From Planctomycetota bacterium (GTDB lineage: Bacteria > Planctomycetota > Phycisphaerae > Sedimentisphaerales > Anaerobacaceae): a stretch of DNA of 20,144 bases. The position numbers were made by a program, and so were the translations under genes. The stretch is from positions 1-20,144 of the forward strand of contig JAPLMV010000053.1 of NCBI GenBank assembly GCA_026386835.1, read 5' to 3'. The notes beneath the pieces are model-generated. The model was not told the DNA's origin. It made no database searches and saw only the letters and a program-made list of their open reading frames with translations. Below are positions 6,291-14,970 of this stretch, piece after piece (the stretch's first letter is position 1; the number at the start of each line of letters is the position of its first letter).

Positions 6291-6671
6291 ATGGATGCGA
6301 TATCAGCGGTTGGCTCAGCAAGTAAAATTCAGACTGATTATATGAAGATTCTCGTGTCACAGCTTCAGAACCAAAATCCCCTCGAGCCGATGGACAACAA
6401 TGAAATGGCAACTCAACTGGCGATGTTGTCGCAACTGCAGCAGCTCGAGTCGATGAATACCAATTTTTCGCAGGTACTTTCGAACGTTGAAGGTTCGTAT
6501 GCCAATTCTCTTTTGGGTAAAAATGTCGCATTTTTGGAGCAAACGGATACGGGGGAGTCTGTAGTTAAGAGCGGTGTTGTAAGTCAGGTTTATAAACAGG
6601 ACGGCAAAAACATGCTGGTCATTGGCGACCAGGTTTTCGGTCTGGATGAAGTGGTTGCGGTGAGAAACTAA
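6291..6671 (+). CDS. flgD: Flagellar hook assembly (hook-capping) protein FlgD, short form
   Basis: FlgD caps the growing hook and is needed for FlgE polymerisation outside the cell. The 126-residue protein has the conserved hook-capping N-terminus at residues 15-60 (TDYMKILVSQLQNQNPLEPM, then the MATQLAMLSQLQQLE helix). Residues 77-126 look like the small beta-rich Tudor-like segment. The Ig/Fn3-like domain of the roughly 220-residue enterobacterial protein is missing, as in other short FlgD proteins such as those of Bacillus. It is the first gene of the operon, about 55 bases after the sigma-54 start, and flgE follows 43 bases later. The Shine-Dalgarno is weak (AAGAAAG about 12 bases upstream), but this ATG is where family similarity begins. 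Confidence 0.93.
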   Translation: MDAISAVGSASKIQTDYMKILVSQLQNQNPLEPMDNNEMATQLAMLSQLQQLESMNTNFSQVLSNVEGSYANSLLGKNVAFLEQTDTGESVVKSGVVSQVYKQDGKNMLVIGDQVFGLDEVVAVRN

Positions 6672-6714
6672 AAATCGAATCTGAAGATTAAGAAAAATAT
6701 AAGGAGACATAAAA

Positions 6715-8382
6715 ATGAGTTTTGCATTATCAGCCGGAGTTTCGGGACTACAGGCGCACCAGAAGATGCTTGATGTGGCCGGCAACAACCTGGCCAATGT
6801 CAATACGACTGCTTTTAAAGCAAGCAGGATTACTTTCTCGGAACTGCTGAGCGAGACGATAAAAAATGCCTCGCAGCCCACGGCAAATACCGGCGGTACA
6901 AATCCGCTTCAGATGGGTAGCGGTGTTGCGGTATCAGGCATAACCCCGAATATGACGCAGGGTAACATCGTAAGTACAGGCAATCCCCTCGATTTAGCGA
7001 TAGAAGGGGACGGGTATTTTGTGATGAGTGACGGCCAGCAGAACTATTACACTCGTGCCGGCGCATTTGCGATTGATGCAAATTCGAATCTGGTCGACCC
7101 CGCTACCGGTTATTTTGCACAGCGTATCGGTTCGGTAGGCGAAAGTGACGGTTTCCAAATTCCCGGCAACAGCAATATTCATGTACCGTACGATGTTTCA
7201 ATGCCGGCAAACGCCACATCGGAGATTAACGTTTCCGGCAACCTCAGTGCGGATGCGGCGTTGTCAACGGTTCAGGGACAGATGTTAACGGCTGACATTG
7301 GTTATACCTATGACGACGGGACGGCGGCGGAATTAACCACAGTCATTGGGGATATCGACCAGTTTACAGGTACTTTGAACGATGGCACGATTACGATAGG
7401 CGGTTATAACAAGGATGGAACGGCATTTAGCGGTGCTGGTCTGACTTATGCTATTGACGATACCACGACGTTAGGTGACCTTGTCGACCATCTGAATAAT
7501 AATGTTTTGAATGGTTCGACTGCTTCGCTGGTCAACGGCAAGATACGGATAACTGATAACACAAGCGGTTACAGCAAGTCGGACCTGACATTAGACTATG
7601 CAGGCGATGGTACGATGACAATGCCGGGCTACTTTGAGATGACAACGGTTGGCGGCGAAGAGGTTAAAAACGTCAATATCACAGTTTACGATTCTCAGGG
7701 CGGCGCGCATGGTCTATCGGCTGCATTTGTCCGGACGGATACTGCAAATACATGGGATATGGTATTGACTTCTGTTACCGGTGATATTAATGAGATAACC
7801 ATGGCAAATCGCAGAATAAACGGCATAACTTTCAACTCGAACGATGGTTCTTACGCCGGTTTAAACGGTTTGGCCACACCTGAATTTGAAATCACGTTTT
7901 CACATGATACTGCAAACCCGCAGGCTGTAGCATTGAACTTTGGCACCGTAGGCAAGCTGGACGGTGTAACGCAGTTTGCCGGAGACTCAACGGCGGTGGC
8001 AAGGTCACAGGATGGTTATGAGGCAGGCCGGCTTTCCTCCGTATCAATAGATAACGAAGGTATGGTTATCGGTGCCTTCTCCAACGGCATCAAGAAAGAT
8101 ATCGCGGCCTTACAGATGGGGTTATTCCAAAATACATCCGGTCTGGAGAGTGTCGGCAACGGTTATTTTATCCCGTCAGCTAACTCTGGCGATGCGGTTG
8201 CTACTCATGCTAACAGCGGTGGTGCGGGTCGAATTCACGGCGGGGCACTGGAAAAATCGAATGCCGATGTAGCGACAGAGTTTGTCAATATGATTCAGGC
8301 ACAGAACGGATTCCAGGCCAATGCGAGAACCATTAAGGTTGCCAACGATATACTGCAGGAGTTGACACGCCTTATCGCCTAA
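6715..8382 (+). CDS. flgE: Flagellar hook protein FlgE
   Basis: FlgE is the structural subunit of the flexible hook. The 555-residue protein has the rod/hook-family N-terminal motif 'GNNLANVNTTAFKASR' starting at residue 23, the 'GNPLDLAIEGDGYF' motif typical of FlgE/F/G, and the conserved C-terminal helix at about 512-555 ('LEKSNADVATEFVNMIQAQN'). The large central part (roughly 130-430) is Thr/Gly/Asp-rich and variable, as expected of the surface D2-type domains, and makes the protein longer than the roughly 400-residue enterobacterial form. A strong Shine-Dalgarno, AAGGAG at 6701-6706, lies eight bases before the ATG. It sits between its cap protein gene flgD and the PilZ-protein gene. Confidence 0.95.
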   Translation: MSFALSAGVSGLQAHQKMLDVAGNNLANVNTTAFKASRITFSELLSETIKNASQPTANTGGTNPLQMGSGVAVSGITPNMTQGNIVSTGNPLDLAIEGDGYFVMSDGQQNYYTRAGAFAIDANSNLVDPATGYFAQRIGSVGESDGFQIPGNSNIHVPYDVSMPANATSEINVSGNLSADAALSTVQGQMLTADIGYTYDDGTAAELTTVIGDIDQFTGTLNDGTITIGGYNKDGTAFSGAGLTYAIDDTTTLGDLVDHLNNNVLNGSTASLVNGKIRITDNTSGYSKSDLTLDYAGDGTMTMPGYFEMTTVGGEEVKNVNITVYDSQGGAHGLSAAFVRTDTANTWDMVLTSVTGDINEITMANRRINGITFNSNDGSYAGLNGLATPEFEITFSHDTANPQAVALNFGTVGKLDGVTQFAGDSTAVARSQDGYEAGRLSSVSIDNEGMVIGAFSNGIKKDIAALQMGLFQNTSGLESVGNGYFIPSANSGDAVATHANSGGAGRIHGGALEKSNADVATEFVNMIQAQNGFQANARTIKVANDILQELTRLIA

Positions 8383-8401
8383 TAATTTCAGAAAGCATGG
8401 A

Positions 8402-9715
8402 ATGATAATCTCCCATATAATAACGACATTGTTAAGCATCGGGGCTTTGGCACTGACGCCTCAGCAGCGGTGGCATGCTACGGGACAGCTCGAGAGCAAC
8501 GGCAGTGCTATGACGCATCGCCCGTTTATTATATGTGCGCTGCTTACGATTATCATTTTGACAGGGTCGCTTTTGCTGATAAACATGTTCCGGACAAGGC
8601 GGGAGAGAAAAGCCGCCAATGAGTTGTTTCTTAAATATGCGGAAAAAAAAGGATTAAGTGCTCGCGAACTTCAGATAATAGTCGCTGTGGCAGCCAAGGC
8701 GGGGATCAGACAAAAGGACGACGTTTTTACGATGGATGATGCTTTTGACCGCGGAGTCACGGTGATTATAGAAGAAAGCATCGGCAGGGGGCAGGGTCCG
8801 GAAGAAACCAGGCAACTTAAAACGGAACTGTCTTTTCTCCGCGAAAAGCTGGGTTTCCAGAACCAGTTTGTCCCATCAGTTGCTGGAACAGCAGCCAAGC
8901 CGAAAAAATTTAGCAGCAGGCAGATACCGGCAGGCAAGAGCATTCATATAACACGTCGAATGAATCGCGTTTCAGATGAGATTGAAGCGGCAGTTATAGA
9001 AAATACTGAAATGGAGCTGACGATTAAGCTTGTAACACCGCTGAGAATAAATTTCGGCGAGGTCTGGCGGGTACGTTACTATTTTGGAGCATCCGTGTGG
9101 GAATTTGACACAAGCGTTGTCAGTTATGACGGTGATGTGCTGGTTTTAAACCATAGCGATAACGTGAGGTTTGTGAACCGCCGTCGTTTCCTTCGTGTTC
9201 CTGTAAGCAAGCCGGGTTTTATTGCACGTTTTCCGTTTGAAAAAACACATCAGGTAAAAGATGAAAGCAGCGAGGAAGTTTCTACAGCCGAGCAGAATTT
9301 ATCGAATCGTATCGGCAGTTTTTTGAAGCCGCCTGAATTTGTTTCTGCGGTTGTTACCGAACTGGCAGGACCAGGGCTTCGCATAGAAGAGCCGATGGAA
9401 GTGAAAATGGGTGACAGGGTTCTGGTGGTTTTTGAGCTTGATAAGGGCGATACTCAGAATCAGGCACTGCATGGGAAAAAGAAACCGTCAAAAATAGTAG
9501 AGGACATCGGCGAAGTCAGGCACGTCAAGACGATCGAAAAAGGTTTTTCAATAGCGGTGGAATTGACCGGTCTCAGTGATGCCGAAATTGATGAACTGGT
9601 TTGTGTAACAAATGCCGTATCGGTAAAAACGAGTGCTCAGAGCGGGGATGATTCGGATTTGGCAAATGGCATGAAAAATGCTCCTGAACCGGTGGCGGCT
9701 GCCAAAGAGGTCTAA
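8402..9715 (+). CDS. Membrane-anchored YcgR-like PilZ protein within the flg operon
   Basis: A 437-residue protein. Residues 41-62 form a transmembrane helix followed by a basic stop-transfer stretch; residues 1-20 are also hydrophobic. A helical segment (70-155) leads to a YcgR-N-like beta domain (about 180-258). A PilZ-type region follows, with the RxxxR c-di-GMP motif as Arg261/Arg265 ('RRFLR'). The second PilZ motif, normally [D/N]xSxxG, reads 'ELAGPG' at 320-325, so only the Gly is kept. The two motifs are separated by about 54 residues, suggesting an insertion near 280-311. YcgR-type proteins slow or bias the flagellar motor when c-di-GMP is high, and the place between flgE and flgF supports a flagellar role. 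The first 36 residues are uncertain: an ATG at 8510 is an alternative start, but it would leave a 127-base gap in a compact operon. Confidence 0.75.
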   Translation: MIISHIITTLLSIGALALTPQQRWHATGQLESNGSAMTHRPFIICALLTIIILTGSLLLINMFRTRRERKAANELFLKYAEKKGLSARELQIIVAVAAKAGIRQKDDVFTMDDAFDRGVTVIIEESIGRGQGPEETRQLKTELSFLREKLGFQNQFVPSVAGTAAKPKKFSSRQIPAGKSIHITRRMNRVSDEIEAAVIENTEMELTIKLVTPLRINFGEVWRVRYYFGASVWEFDTSVVSYDGDVLVLNHSDNVRFVNRRRFLRVPVSKPGFIARFPFEKTHQVKDESSEEVSTAEQNLSNRIGSFLKPPEFVSAVVTELAGPGLRIEEPMEVKMGDRVLVVFELDKGDTQNQALHGKKKPSKIVEDIGEVRHVKTIEKGFSIAVELTGLSDAEIDELVCVTNAVSVKTSAQSGDDSDLANGMKNAPEPVAAAKEV

Positions 9716-9720
9716 AAAAA

Positions 9721-10455
9721 ATGTCAGAAATTACAACACAGGTCAGTTCGAGCGTAAATGCGTTAATGCAGGAGCTTGACATAATTACGCATAACATGGC
9801 CAATTCGAGCACGGTTGGCTACAAGCGCAGATGCAATGCATTTTCAAAATCACTTGAGGCACAGCAAAGCGGAGCAAATTCCCAAACTCCGGCAGGCATC
9901 GATTTGCAGACGATGTTTGATTTTTCTCAGGGCAATGTGATAGAGACGGGCCGACCGCTTGACTTTGCGGTTTGCGGCAAGGGATTTTTTGTAATAGAGA
10001 CCCCGGAAGGACCGCTTTATACTCGTAACGGCATGTTCCAGACAAACCAGAACGGCCAAATAGTGGATTCTCAGGGAAGGAGCGTGGCCGGTCAGTCGGG
10101 GCCTATAACGATACCTAACGGCATCGGACTTTCACAGGTGAATGTCGCCAATGACGGAAGCGTTAGTGCAGGCGGGGCAGTTATCGGAAAGTTCAGAATT
10201 GTCGATTTCGGGGATAACGAGAAAAACCTTCTGCCTGCCGGGTTAAATTGTTTCCGTATACCGGATGAAAATATCAGACCTGTTGATGCGGAACATACTG
10301 TTGTAAAGCAGGGCTATCAGGAGTCATCCAATGTCAGGATGGTTGATGAGCTGGTTGGCATGATAACGGTGTCCAGACTGTATGAGGCGAATATGAAGTT
10401 TATCTCAGCCCGGAAAGAAGCGTCAGGCAGTCTTATGAGTGTGGCGATGGGTTGA
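9721..10455 (+). CDS. flgF: Flagellar basal-body rod protein FlgF
   Basis: FlgF is a proximal rod subunit next to FlgG. The 244-residue protein carries the rod-family N-terminal motif in the form 'ITHNMANSSTVGYKRR' (22-37), the central 'TGRPLDFAVCGKGFFVIETP' block, and the C-terminal helix 'SNVRMVDELVGMITVSRLYE' beginning near 203. Length is normal for the family. The ATG follows the PilZ-protein stop codon by five bases, and AGAGG in the end of that gene serves as ribosome-binding site, so the two are likely translationally coupled. It is called FlgF rather than FlgG because the next gene is the better FlgG match and because its N-terminal motif deviates from canonical FlgG ('NNLANINTTGFKRS'). 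Confidence 0.92.
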   Translation: MSEITTQVSSSVNALMQELDIITHNMANSSTVGYKRRCNAFSKSLEAQQSGANSQTPAGIDLQTMFDFSQGNVIETGRPLDFAVCGKGFFVIETPEGPLYTRNGMFQTNQNGQIVDSQGRSVAGQSGPITIPNGIGLSQVNVANDGSVSAGGAVIGKFRIVDFGDNEKNLLPAGLNCFRIPDENIRPVDAEHTVVKQGYQESSNVRMVDELVGMITVSRLYEANMKFISARKEASGSLMSVAMG

Positions 10456-10483
10456 TGTCATTGATTATTGAGTGTTGACTATT

Positions 10484-10491
10484 GGAGAAAG
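10484..10491 (+). promoter_or_regulatory. Ribosome-binding site that fixes the flgG start
   Basis: GGAGAAAG ends three bases before ATG 10495, with the GGAG core seven bases upstream. It favours this ATG over an in-frame TTG at 10468, which would add nine residues with no family similarity. Confidence 0.75.
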
Positions 10492-10494
10492 ATT

Positions 10495-11283
10495 ATGTTA
10501 AGAGCATTTTCTACTGCAGCGACGGGCATGACGGCCCAGCAGATGATGGTGGACGTGATTGCCAATAACCTTGCAAACATAAATACCACCGGTTTCAAAA
10601 GAAGCCAGATTGATTTTCAGGACTTGCTTTATCTTAAAATGAGGGAGGCAGGGACGGAAATAGCGTCAGGTATAAATTCCCCCAGTGGCCTGGAAGTCGG
10701 CAGCGGCGTTCGGCCCGCATCGACGGTGAAGGTCTTCACGGCCGGTGAACTTCAGAATACAAGCAGGCCGCTTGATGTCGCTATTACGGGCGAGGGTTTC
10801 TTCCAGGTAAGCATGCCTGACGGCAGCACAAAATATACACGCGATGGTGCACTGCAGATGAATGCCAACGGCCAGTTGGTTACCACCACCGGATACGCCA
10901 TAGAGCCTTCGATTACCATTCCGAGCGACGCGTTGTCTATAGGTATCGGAAAAAATGGCGGTGTCAATGTTACCAATTCCGCTGGTGCTATATCGGTTGT
11001 CGGCACTATTCAGATGGCTCGATTCCCGAACCCGGCTGGTCTTTCGAGCGAGGGCGATAACCTTTATGCACAGACTGAGGCCAGCGGAACAGCCACGACC
11101 GGCACGCCGGGCGAAAATGGTCTTGGCACTATTCAGTCCGGATTTCTCGAAAAGTCCAATGTGCAAATGGTAAGCGAGCTTGTAAATCTTATAACCGCTC
11201 AAAGGGCATACGAGATAAACTCCCGTGCAATAAAGGCGGGGGACGATATGCTTCGAACGGCAAATGCGATAGGTAATGGTTAA
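10495..11283 (+). CDS. flgG: Flagellar distal rod protein FlgG
   Basis: FlgG forms the distal rod, which passes through the P and L rings encoded downstream. From ATG 10495 it is 262 residues, the typical length. It starts 'MLRAFSTAATGM', carries 'ANNLANINTTGFKRSQ' at 23-38, has the 'TSRPLDVAITGEGFFQVSMP' block in the middle, and ends with 'LEKSNVQMVSELVNLITAQR' (from about 218) plus the conserved 'AYEINSRAIKAGDDML'. These are near-canonical FlgG sequences. It follows flgF by about 40 bases and is followed within 10 bases by flgA. Confidence 0.96.
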   Translation: MLRAFSTAATGMTAQQMMVDVIANNLANINTTGFKRSQIDFQDLLYLKMREAGTEIASGINSPSGLEVGSGVRPASTVKVFTAGELQNTSRPLDVAITGEGFFQVSMPDGSTKYTRDGALQMNANGQLVTTTGYAIEPSITIPSDALSIGIGKNGGVNVTNSAGAISVVGTIQMARFPNPAGLSSEGDNLYAQTEASGTATTGTPGENGLGTIQSGFLEKSNVQMVSELVNLITAQRAYEINSRAIKAGDDMLRTANAIGNG

Positions 11284-11293
11284 CAGGATAATT

Positions 11294-12280
11294 ATGAGCG
11301 ATAAAAAAGTTACAATCATTGCGATTACCTTTCTGCTGACTGCCGGGCAATTTTGCATCGCATCATCTGATAGCAAAGTTGACAATTCCATGCTGCAGGT
11401 TTATTTGCCCAGGGACATAACGGTTAAAGATAATACTATCCTTATGGGGCAGATTGCCGTAATTCGCGGACCGCAAACTCTTACGAACAAGGCGGACGAA
11501 ATTGCCATGGGGCAGATAGTGGCCGGTCAGGAGATTGTCATCGACAGGCAGACGCTGTTGAGCAGACTGGCCTGTAATGGAATTCCGGCGTCGAGCGTGA
11601 CATTGAGCGGCGCTGAAAAGATAACGGTAAAGAAGCAGCAGAGAATCATACGCGGTACTGAATTTATTGAACAGGCGAAATCGTTTTTTGAGAAAAATGA
11701 GCCTGCTGGTTCGGTTAGCCAAAAGACAGTTTTAAAAGTACCGGCGGATTTAGCTATTCCGGTTGAGGCAAAGGATGTGAAACTTGTCTGCCGGTTGGCG
11801 CAGGGCAATTCAGCCGGGCAGGCGACGGTATATGTTGCCGTATTTGCGGACGGCAAAGAAATTGATGTTCGCCAGGTGAGTTTCAATTTGAAATACAACT
11901 GCCGAGCGGCGGCAGCGGCTGTGGATATTCCGGCAGGAGCGGTACTTGGTACTGATAATATAAAAATAACAAATGCGGTGTCGAATTCGCCCGAGCCGGC
12001 GGACTGGAAGCCGCCTTATGGTCTTATTGCCAAACGCAGGCTGGCTGCAAATACCGTGATTCGTGCGGATATGACGGGTTCGGCAAAACCGGCGACCGTG
12101 GTCGGACGCAATCAGACTGTTATTATCAAGATTGAAAAAGGCGGGCTGTTGATTACTGCCATGGGAAAAACCATGCAGGATGCCTGTGCCGGTGATTACA
12201 TAAAAGTTCGCAACGCCGATTCGCAGAGAATAATCGTTGCAAAAGTCAATGAGGATGGAACCGTTGAACCAGTTTTTTAA
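11294..12280 (+). CDS. flgA: Flagellar P-ring assembly chaperone FlgA
   Basis: FlgA is a periplasmic chaperone that helps FlgI assemble into the P ring. From ATG 11294 it is 328 residues, longer than the roughly 220-residue enterobacterial form because of an extended N-terminal half. Residues 1-23 form a Sec signal peptide. The C-terminal part (about 203-328) is the SAF/FlgA domain: 'AAVDIPAGAVLGTDNIKI', 'IAKRRLAANTVIRADM', 'TVIIKIEKGGLLITAMGKTM' and 'GDYIKVRNADSQRIIVAKV'. An upstream ATG at 11276 overlaps the end of flgG, but AGG six bases before 11294 and the immediate signal peptide favour the later start. The neighbouring flgH and flgI encode the rings it serves. Confidence 0.92.
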   Translation: MSDKKVTIIAITFLLTAGQFCIASSDSKVDNSMLQVYLPRDITVKDNTILMGQIAVIRGPQTLTNKADEIAMGQIVAGQEIVIDRQTLLSRLACNGIPASSVTLSGAEKITVKKQQRIIRGTEFIEQAKSFFEKNEPAGSVSQKTVLKVPADLAIPVEAKDVKLVCRLAQGNSAGQATVYVAVFADGKEIDVRQVSFNLKYNCRAAAAAVDIPAGAVLGTDNIKITNAVSNSPEPADWKPPYGLIAKRRLAANTVIRADMTGSAKPATVVGRNQTVIIKIEKGGLLITAMGKTMQDACAGDYIKVRNADSQRIIVAKVNEDGTVEPVF

Positions 12281-12285
12281 AGGAG
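12279..12285 (+). promoter_or_regulatory. Ribosome-binding site that fixes the flgH start
   Basis: AAAGGAG begins at the last base of the flgA stop codon, five bases before ATG 12291. It selects this ATG, which begins a lipoprotein signal peptide, over an in-frame ATG at 12237 inside flgA. Confidence 0.8.
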
Positions 12286-12290
12286 AACCT

Positions 12291-12893
12291 ATGAATAATA
12301 AAATAACACTGATAATCCTTGCCTGTGTGTTGAGTTTGACTGCCTGTGTGCAGGCAGATTCCATCTGGGCCAAGAGGGACAAAAACAGGAAAGAGTTATA
12401 TGCCGACGATGTGGCCAGAAAGATTGGCGATGTGCTGACAATCAAAATAACCGAAGACAGCAAGGTCGATAACAAGGCCAAGAGAGACATGCAAAAGACA
12501 ACAGACCGTTCAATCGCTTTTAACGGAAAGCTGGGCAATTTTGCCGACCTCGGTGAATTCGGCATGGGCGCTAAATCCAATAATTCACTCAATGGCAAAG
12601 CTGACTACAAAGATGAACGCAGCTTTGCAGATTCCGTGACCGTGGTTGTGGTGGATATTCTGCCGAACAAAAACCTTGTAGTTCTTGGCACACGCAGCCG
12701 CAATATAGCAGGCGATACACAGCTAATCGAAATCAGCGGCATAGTAAGGCCAAGTGACATTACATTCGACAACTCCGTCAAGAGCGAGCGTGTTGCGGAC
12801 TTCAGGATTATTTCAAAGAACAAGGGTGTGGCAGAGCCGTATAACAGGCCCGGCTGGATGGGCGGGATATTTGATGTTGTCTGGCCGTTCTAA
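12291..12893 (+). CDS. flgH: Flagellar L-ring lipoprotein FlgH
   Basis: FlgH forms the L ring in the outer membrane. The 200-residue protein begins with a lipoprotein signal peptide, and its lipobox LTAC places the lipidated Cys at residue 19. The family core follows: 'ARKIGDVLTIKITEDSKVDN' (42-61), then 'SVTVVVVDILPNKNLVVLG' and 'EISGIVRPSDI', with the usual short aromatic end ('WPF'). A lipidated FlgH is direct evidence that the host has an outer membrane. Length is slightly below the roughly 230 residues of enterobacterial FlgH. It sits between flgA and flgI in the ring-assembly part of the operon. Confidence 0.95.
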   Translation: MNNKITLIILACVLSLTACVQADSIWAKRDKNRKELYADDVARKIGDVLTIKITEDSKVDNKAKRDMQKTTDRSIAFNGKLGNFADLGEFGMGAKSNNSLNGKADYKDERSFADSVTVVVVDILPNKNLVVLGTRSRNIAGDTQLIEISGIVRPSDITFDNSVKSERVADFRIISKNKGVAEPYNRPGWMGGIFDVVWPF

Positions 12894-12924
12894 ATTCTGC
12901 GATGTTGTTTAAGGATAAATGTGT

Positions 12925-14034
12925 ATGAAATCTCGTCTGACATTTTTGTTGATAATTTTGTTAAGCATGGTTAGTGTCGGCAGGTGCGAACGAATCAAGG
13001 ACATAGTTGATATACAGGGTGTCCGCAGCAACCCGCTGACCGGCATAGGGCTGGTCATAGGCCTTGCAGGGACAGGTGACAGCACACTACCTTCTCAGCA
13101 GATGCTGACCAATGTACTGAGAAATTCGGGGCTGGTACTTTTGCCCACCGATCTGAAAGGCGGCAACATCGCCATCGTTATGGCAACCGCTGAATTGGGG
13201 CCGTTTGCCCGAGAGGGTTCCCGCATAGACGTAGATGTATCTTCGATAGGAGATGCCAAGAGTCTTCAGGGCGGAACGCTTTTACCGACGCCGCTGGAAG
13301 GTCTTGACGGGCAGGTTTATGCCGTGACGCAGGCAGTCGGGCTTTCGCTTGGCGGCTGGACGGCAACAGGCGATAAGGCCTCCATTACAAAGAACCATCA
13401 GACGGTCGGACGGATACCGAACGGGGCAACTGTCGAAAAAGAAGAAATAGCTACCTTTGTCGAGTATGCCGCAGGTGAAAGGGTAATAACGCTCAATCTC
13501 AGGAATAGTGATTTCGCGACCGCAGAGCAGATAAGCAAAACAATAAACAAATCTTATCCTGATAGTACGGCTGTCGCAGATGCAGGGACCATTAAAGTCA
13601 GGATACCCGCGGTAATAAATCAGGCGGGTATAGCCGGCTTTATCGACAACATCACCAAAGGCGACGTAAAGGTTGATGTTCCAGCAGTAGTGGTTATCAA
13701 CGAGCGGACGGGAACGATAGTGGTCGGGGAAAACGTAGGCATATCAGCGGTAGCGATTTCGCAGGGCAGCCTGGTTATTAAAGTCAAGGAAAGCGCAAAT
13801 GTTTCCCAGCCTACAGCGTCTTTCTCTGATTCCGGTACGACGGTGGTGGTGCCAGACACAATCATAGGGGTTGAGGATAAACAGGCGTATCTGATTCCTG
13901 TTCAGAAGACAGTTACCGTTGCAGAGCTGGCCAGGACCCTCAACGCAATAGGTGCCACGCCGCGGGACCTTATTGCAATTTTTAACGCATTGAAAAAAGC
14001 AGGCGCCCTCCAGGCAAAACTTGAAATAATGTAA
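12925..14034 (+). CDS. flgI: Flagellar P-ring protein FlgI
   Basis: FlgI forms the periplasmic P ring around the rod. From ATG 12925 it is 369 residues, the standard length, with a signal peptide at about 1-20 ('RLTFLLIILLSMVSVG'). Strongly conserved blocks follow: 'RIKDIVDIQGVRSNPLTGIG', 'GLVIGLAGTGDST', 'NIAIVMATAELGPFAREGSR', 'IDVDVSSIGDAKSLQGGTLL', 'GRIPNGATVEKE' and, near the end, 'ARTLNAIGATPRDLIAIFNA'. An ATG two codons earlier (12919) is possible, but AAGGA at 12911-12915 is better spaced for 12925. The next gene starts about ten bases after the stop. Confidence 0.96.
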   Translation: MKSRLTFLLIILLSMVSVGRCERIKDIVDIQGVRSNPLTGIGLVIGLAGTGDSTLPSQQMLTNVLRNSGLVLLPTDLKGGNIAIVMATAELGPFAREGSRIDVDVSSIGDAKSLQGGTLLPTPLEGLDGQVYAVTQAVGLSLGGWTATGDKASITKNHQTVGRIPNGATVEKEEIATFVEYAAGERVITLNLRNSDFATAEQISKTINKSYPDSTAVADAGTIKVRIPAVINQAGIAGFIDNITKGDVKVDVPAVVVINERTGTIVVGENVGISAVAISQGSLVIKVKESANVSQPTASFSDSGTTVVVPDTIIGVEDKQAYLIPVQKTVTVAELARTLNAIGATPRDLIAIFNALKKAGALQAKLEIM

Positions 14035-14044
14035 GGATAATTTG

Positions 14045-14392
14045 ATGGAAGTCGGCAAATTATTATTGACCGGCGTTGTTTCGTCGCCTTCGCCTCTTGA
14101 AGATGCGGGCAAAATCGAAGGCGCTTCGGATGAACGAAAAAAACAGATAGCAAAAGACTTTGAGTCAGTCCTGCTGACCAAGGTTCTGGATGAAATGAAA
14201 AACACAATCGGAAACTGGGGCTCGGAAGAGGAAGACGGTGCTTCAGAGCAGGTCAAGGGATTATTCTGGATGTACCTTGGAAATGATATTTCGAATAACA
14301 GCGGCGTGGGATTGTGGAAGGATATATATAAATCTTTGAATGAATCGGCAGGTGCAGATACAAACGCCAAGCCATTGGATAAGAGAATATGA
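14045..14392 (+). CDS. flgJ: FlgJ-like rod-binding protein, single-domain form
   Basis: A 115-residue protein matching the N-terminal rod-binding domain of FlgJ, which scaffolds rod assembly: 'IAKDFESVLLTKVLDEMKNT' at about 37-56 and the C-terminal pattern 'DISNNSGVGLWKDIYKSL'. The peptidoglycan-hydrolase domain of enterobacterial FlgJ is missing, so cell-wall opening must be done by another enzyme; split arrangements are common outside Gammaproteobacteria. AAGGAT at 14033-14038 precedes the ATG; a TTG one codon earlier is less likely. The stop codon overlaps the flgN start (ATGA at 14389-14392), implying translational coupling. Confidence 0.85.
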   Translation: MEVGKLLLTGVVSSPSPLEDAGKIEGASDERKKQIAKDFESVLLTKVLDEMKNTIGNWGSEEEDGASEQVKGLFWMYLGNDISNNSGVGLWKDIYKSLNESAGADTNAKPLDKRI

Positions 14393-14910
14393 ACGCAGAA
14401 GCGATAGAGATAGAAAGTAAAGTTGATGAACTGCTGACCATCCTCGACAGGGATATTGAGCATATACAGCAAAGCCTGTTGCGGCTCAATGAACTGCGAG
14501 AATTGGTTATCAAGCGTGATGAGGTCTTGCTTGGCAGGCTGCTTGAAAGCATCCAGGCCGAGTCGGATATTTATGCAGCCAACGAGCAGAAACGTCAGGT
14601 GATAAGAAAAACCTTAGCCGATTTGCTCGGATTTAGCATTGAGCAAATGACCCTGTCTAAACTTGAGCAGTCGCTGTCAATGGAGAAAAAAGCTGAAGTT
14701 TCATGGAGAAAAATAAAATTAAGGCTGCTGGCAGGTCAACTGAAGAAGGAACATTTAAGTGCGGCGATGCTTTTGACGGAATGTGCCAGGTTCAACCGGC
14801 TACTTTTGAATGGCATTTTAGGCCGGGCCAATCACGATACGGTTATGTATGATTCGAGCGGGTCAAGCAAACGGCAGTCGGATACGGCTTTTATGAGTTT
14901 AAATTTTTGA
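14389..14910 (+). CDS. flgN: FlgN-like flagellar export chaperone
   Basis: A 173-residue, almost wholly alpha-helical protein with long heptad-like Leu/Ile/Glu/Lys stretches (10-60 and 85-145) and no signal peptide. This fits FlgN, the cytosolic chaperone that binds the C-terminal helices of FlgK and FlgL before export. Sequence identity within this family is low, so the call rests on length, helical character and place: it overlaps flgJ by four bases and lies directly before flgK and flgL, its expected clients. A different small coiled-coil flagellar protein cannot be excluded. Confidence 0.75.
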   Translation: MNAEAIEIESKVDELLTILDRDIEHIQQSLLRLNELRELVIKRDEVLLGRLLESIQAESDIYAANEQKRQVIRKTLADLLGFSIEQMTLSKLEQSLSMEKKAEVSWRKIKLRLLAGQLKKEHLSAAMLLTECARFNRLLLNGILGRANHDTVMYDSSGSSKRQSDTAFMSLNF

Positions 14911-14932
14911 GGGTGCGGTTTGCGAAACCCTC
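14909..14932 (+). other. Hairpin between flgN and flgK
   Basis: GAGGGT (14909-14914) can pair with ACCCTC (14927-14932). An alternative inner stem, GGTTT/AAACC at 14917-14929, competes with it. The outer stem begins within the flgN stop codon, and no T-tract follows. It may set the relative level of the flgKL part of the transcript by processing or attenuation; this is inferred. Confidence 0.35.
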
Positions 14933-14970
14933 GGAACCATGTGGAATTGTTATCTGAACGGGATTAACGA

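Noticed and set aside
8445..8470. TTGGCAC-like sequence inside the PilZ-protein gene as a further sigma-54 promoter
   Set aside because: No TTGC or GC element lies at the required 10-base spacing. Other partial matches near 3043, 7938 and 11123 fail for the same reason.
10468..10494. TTG-initiated extension of FlgG
   Set aside because: It adds nine residues without family similarity, while GGAG precedes ATG 10495 at normal distance.
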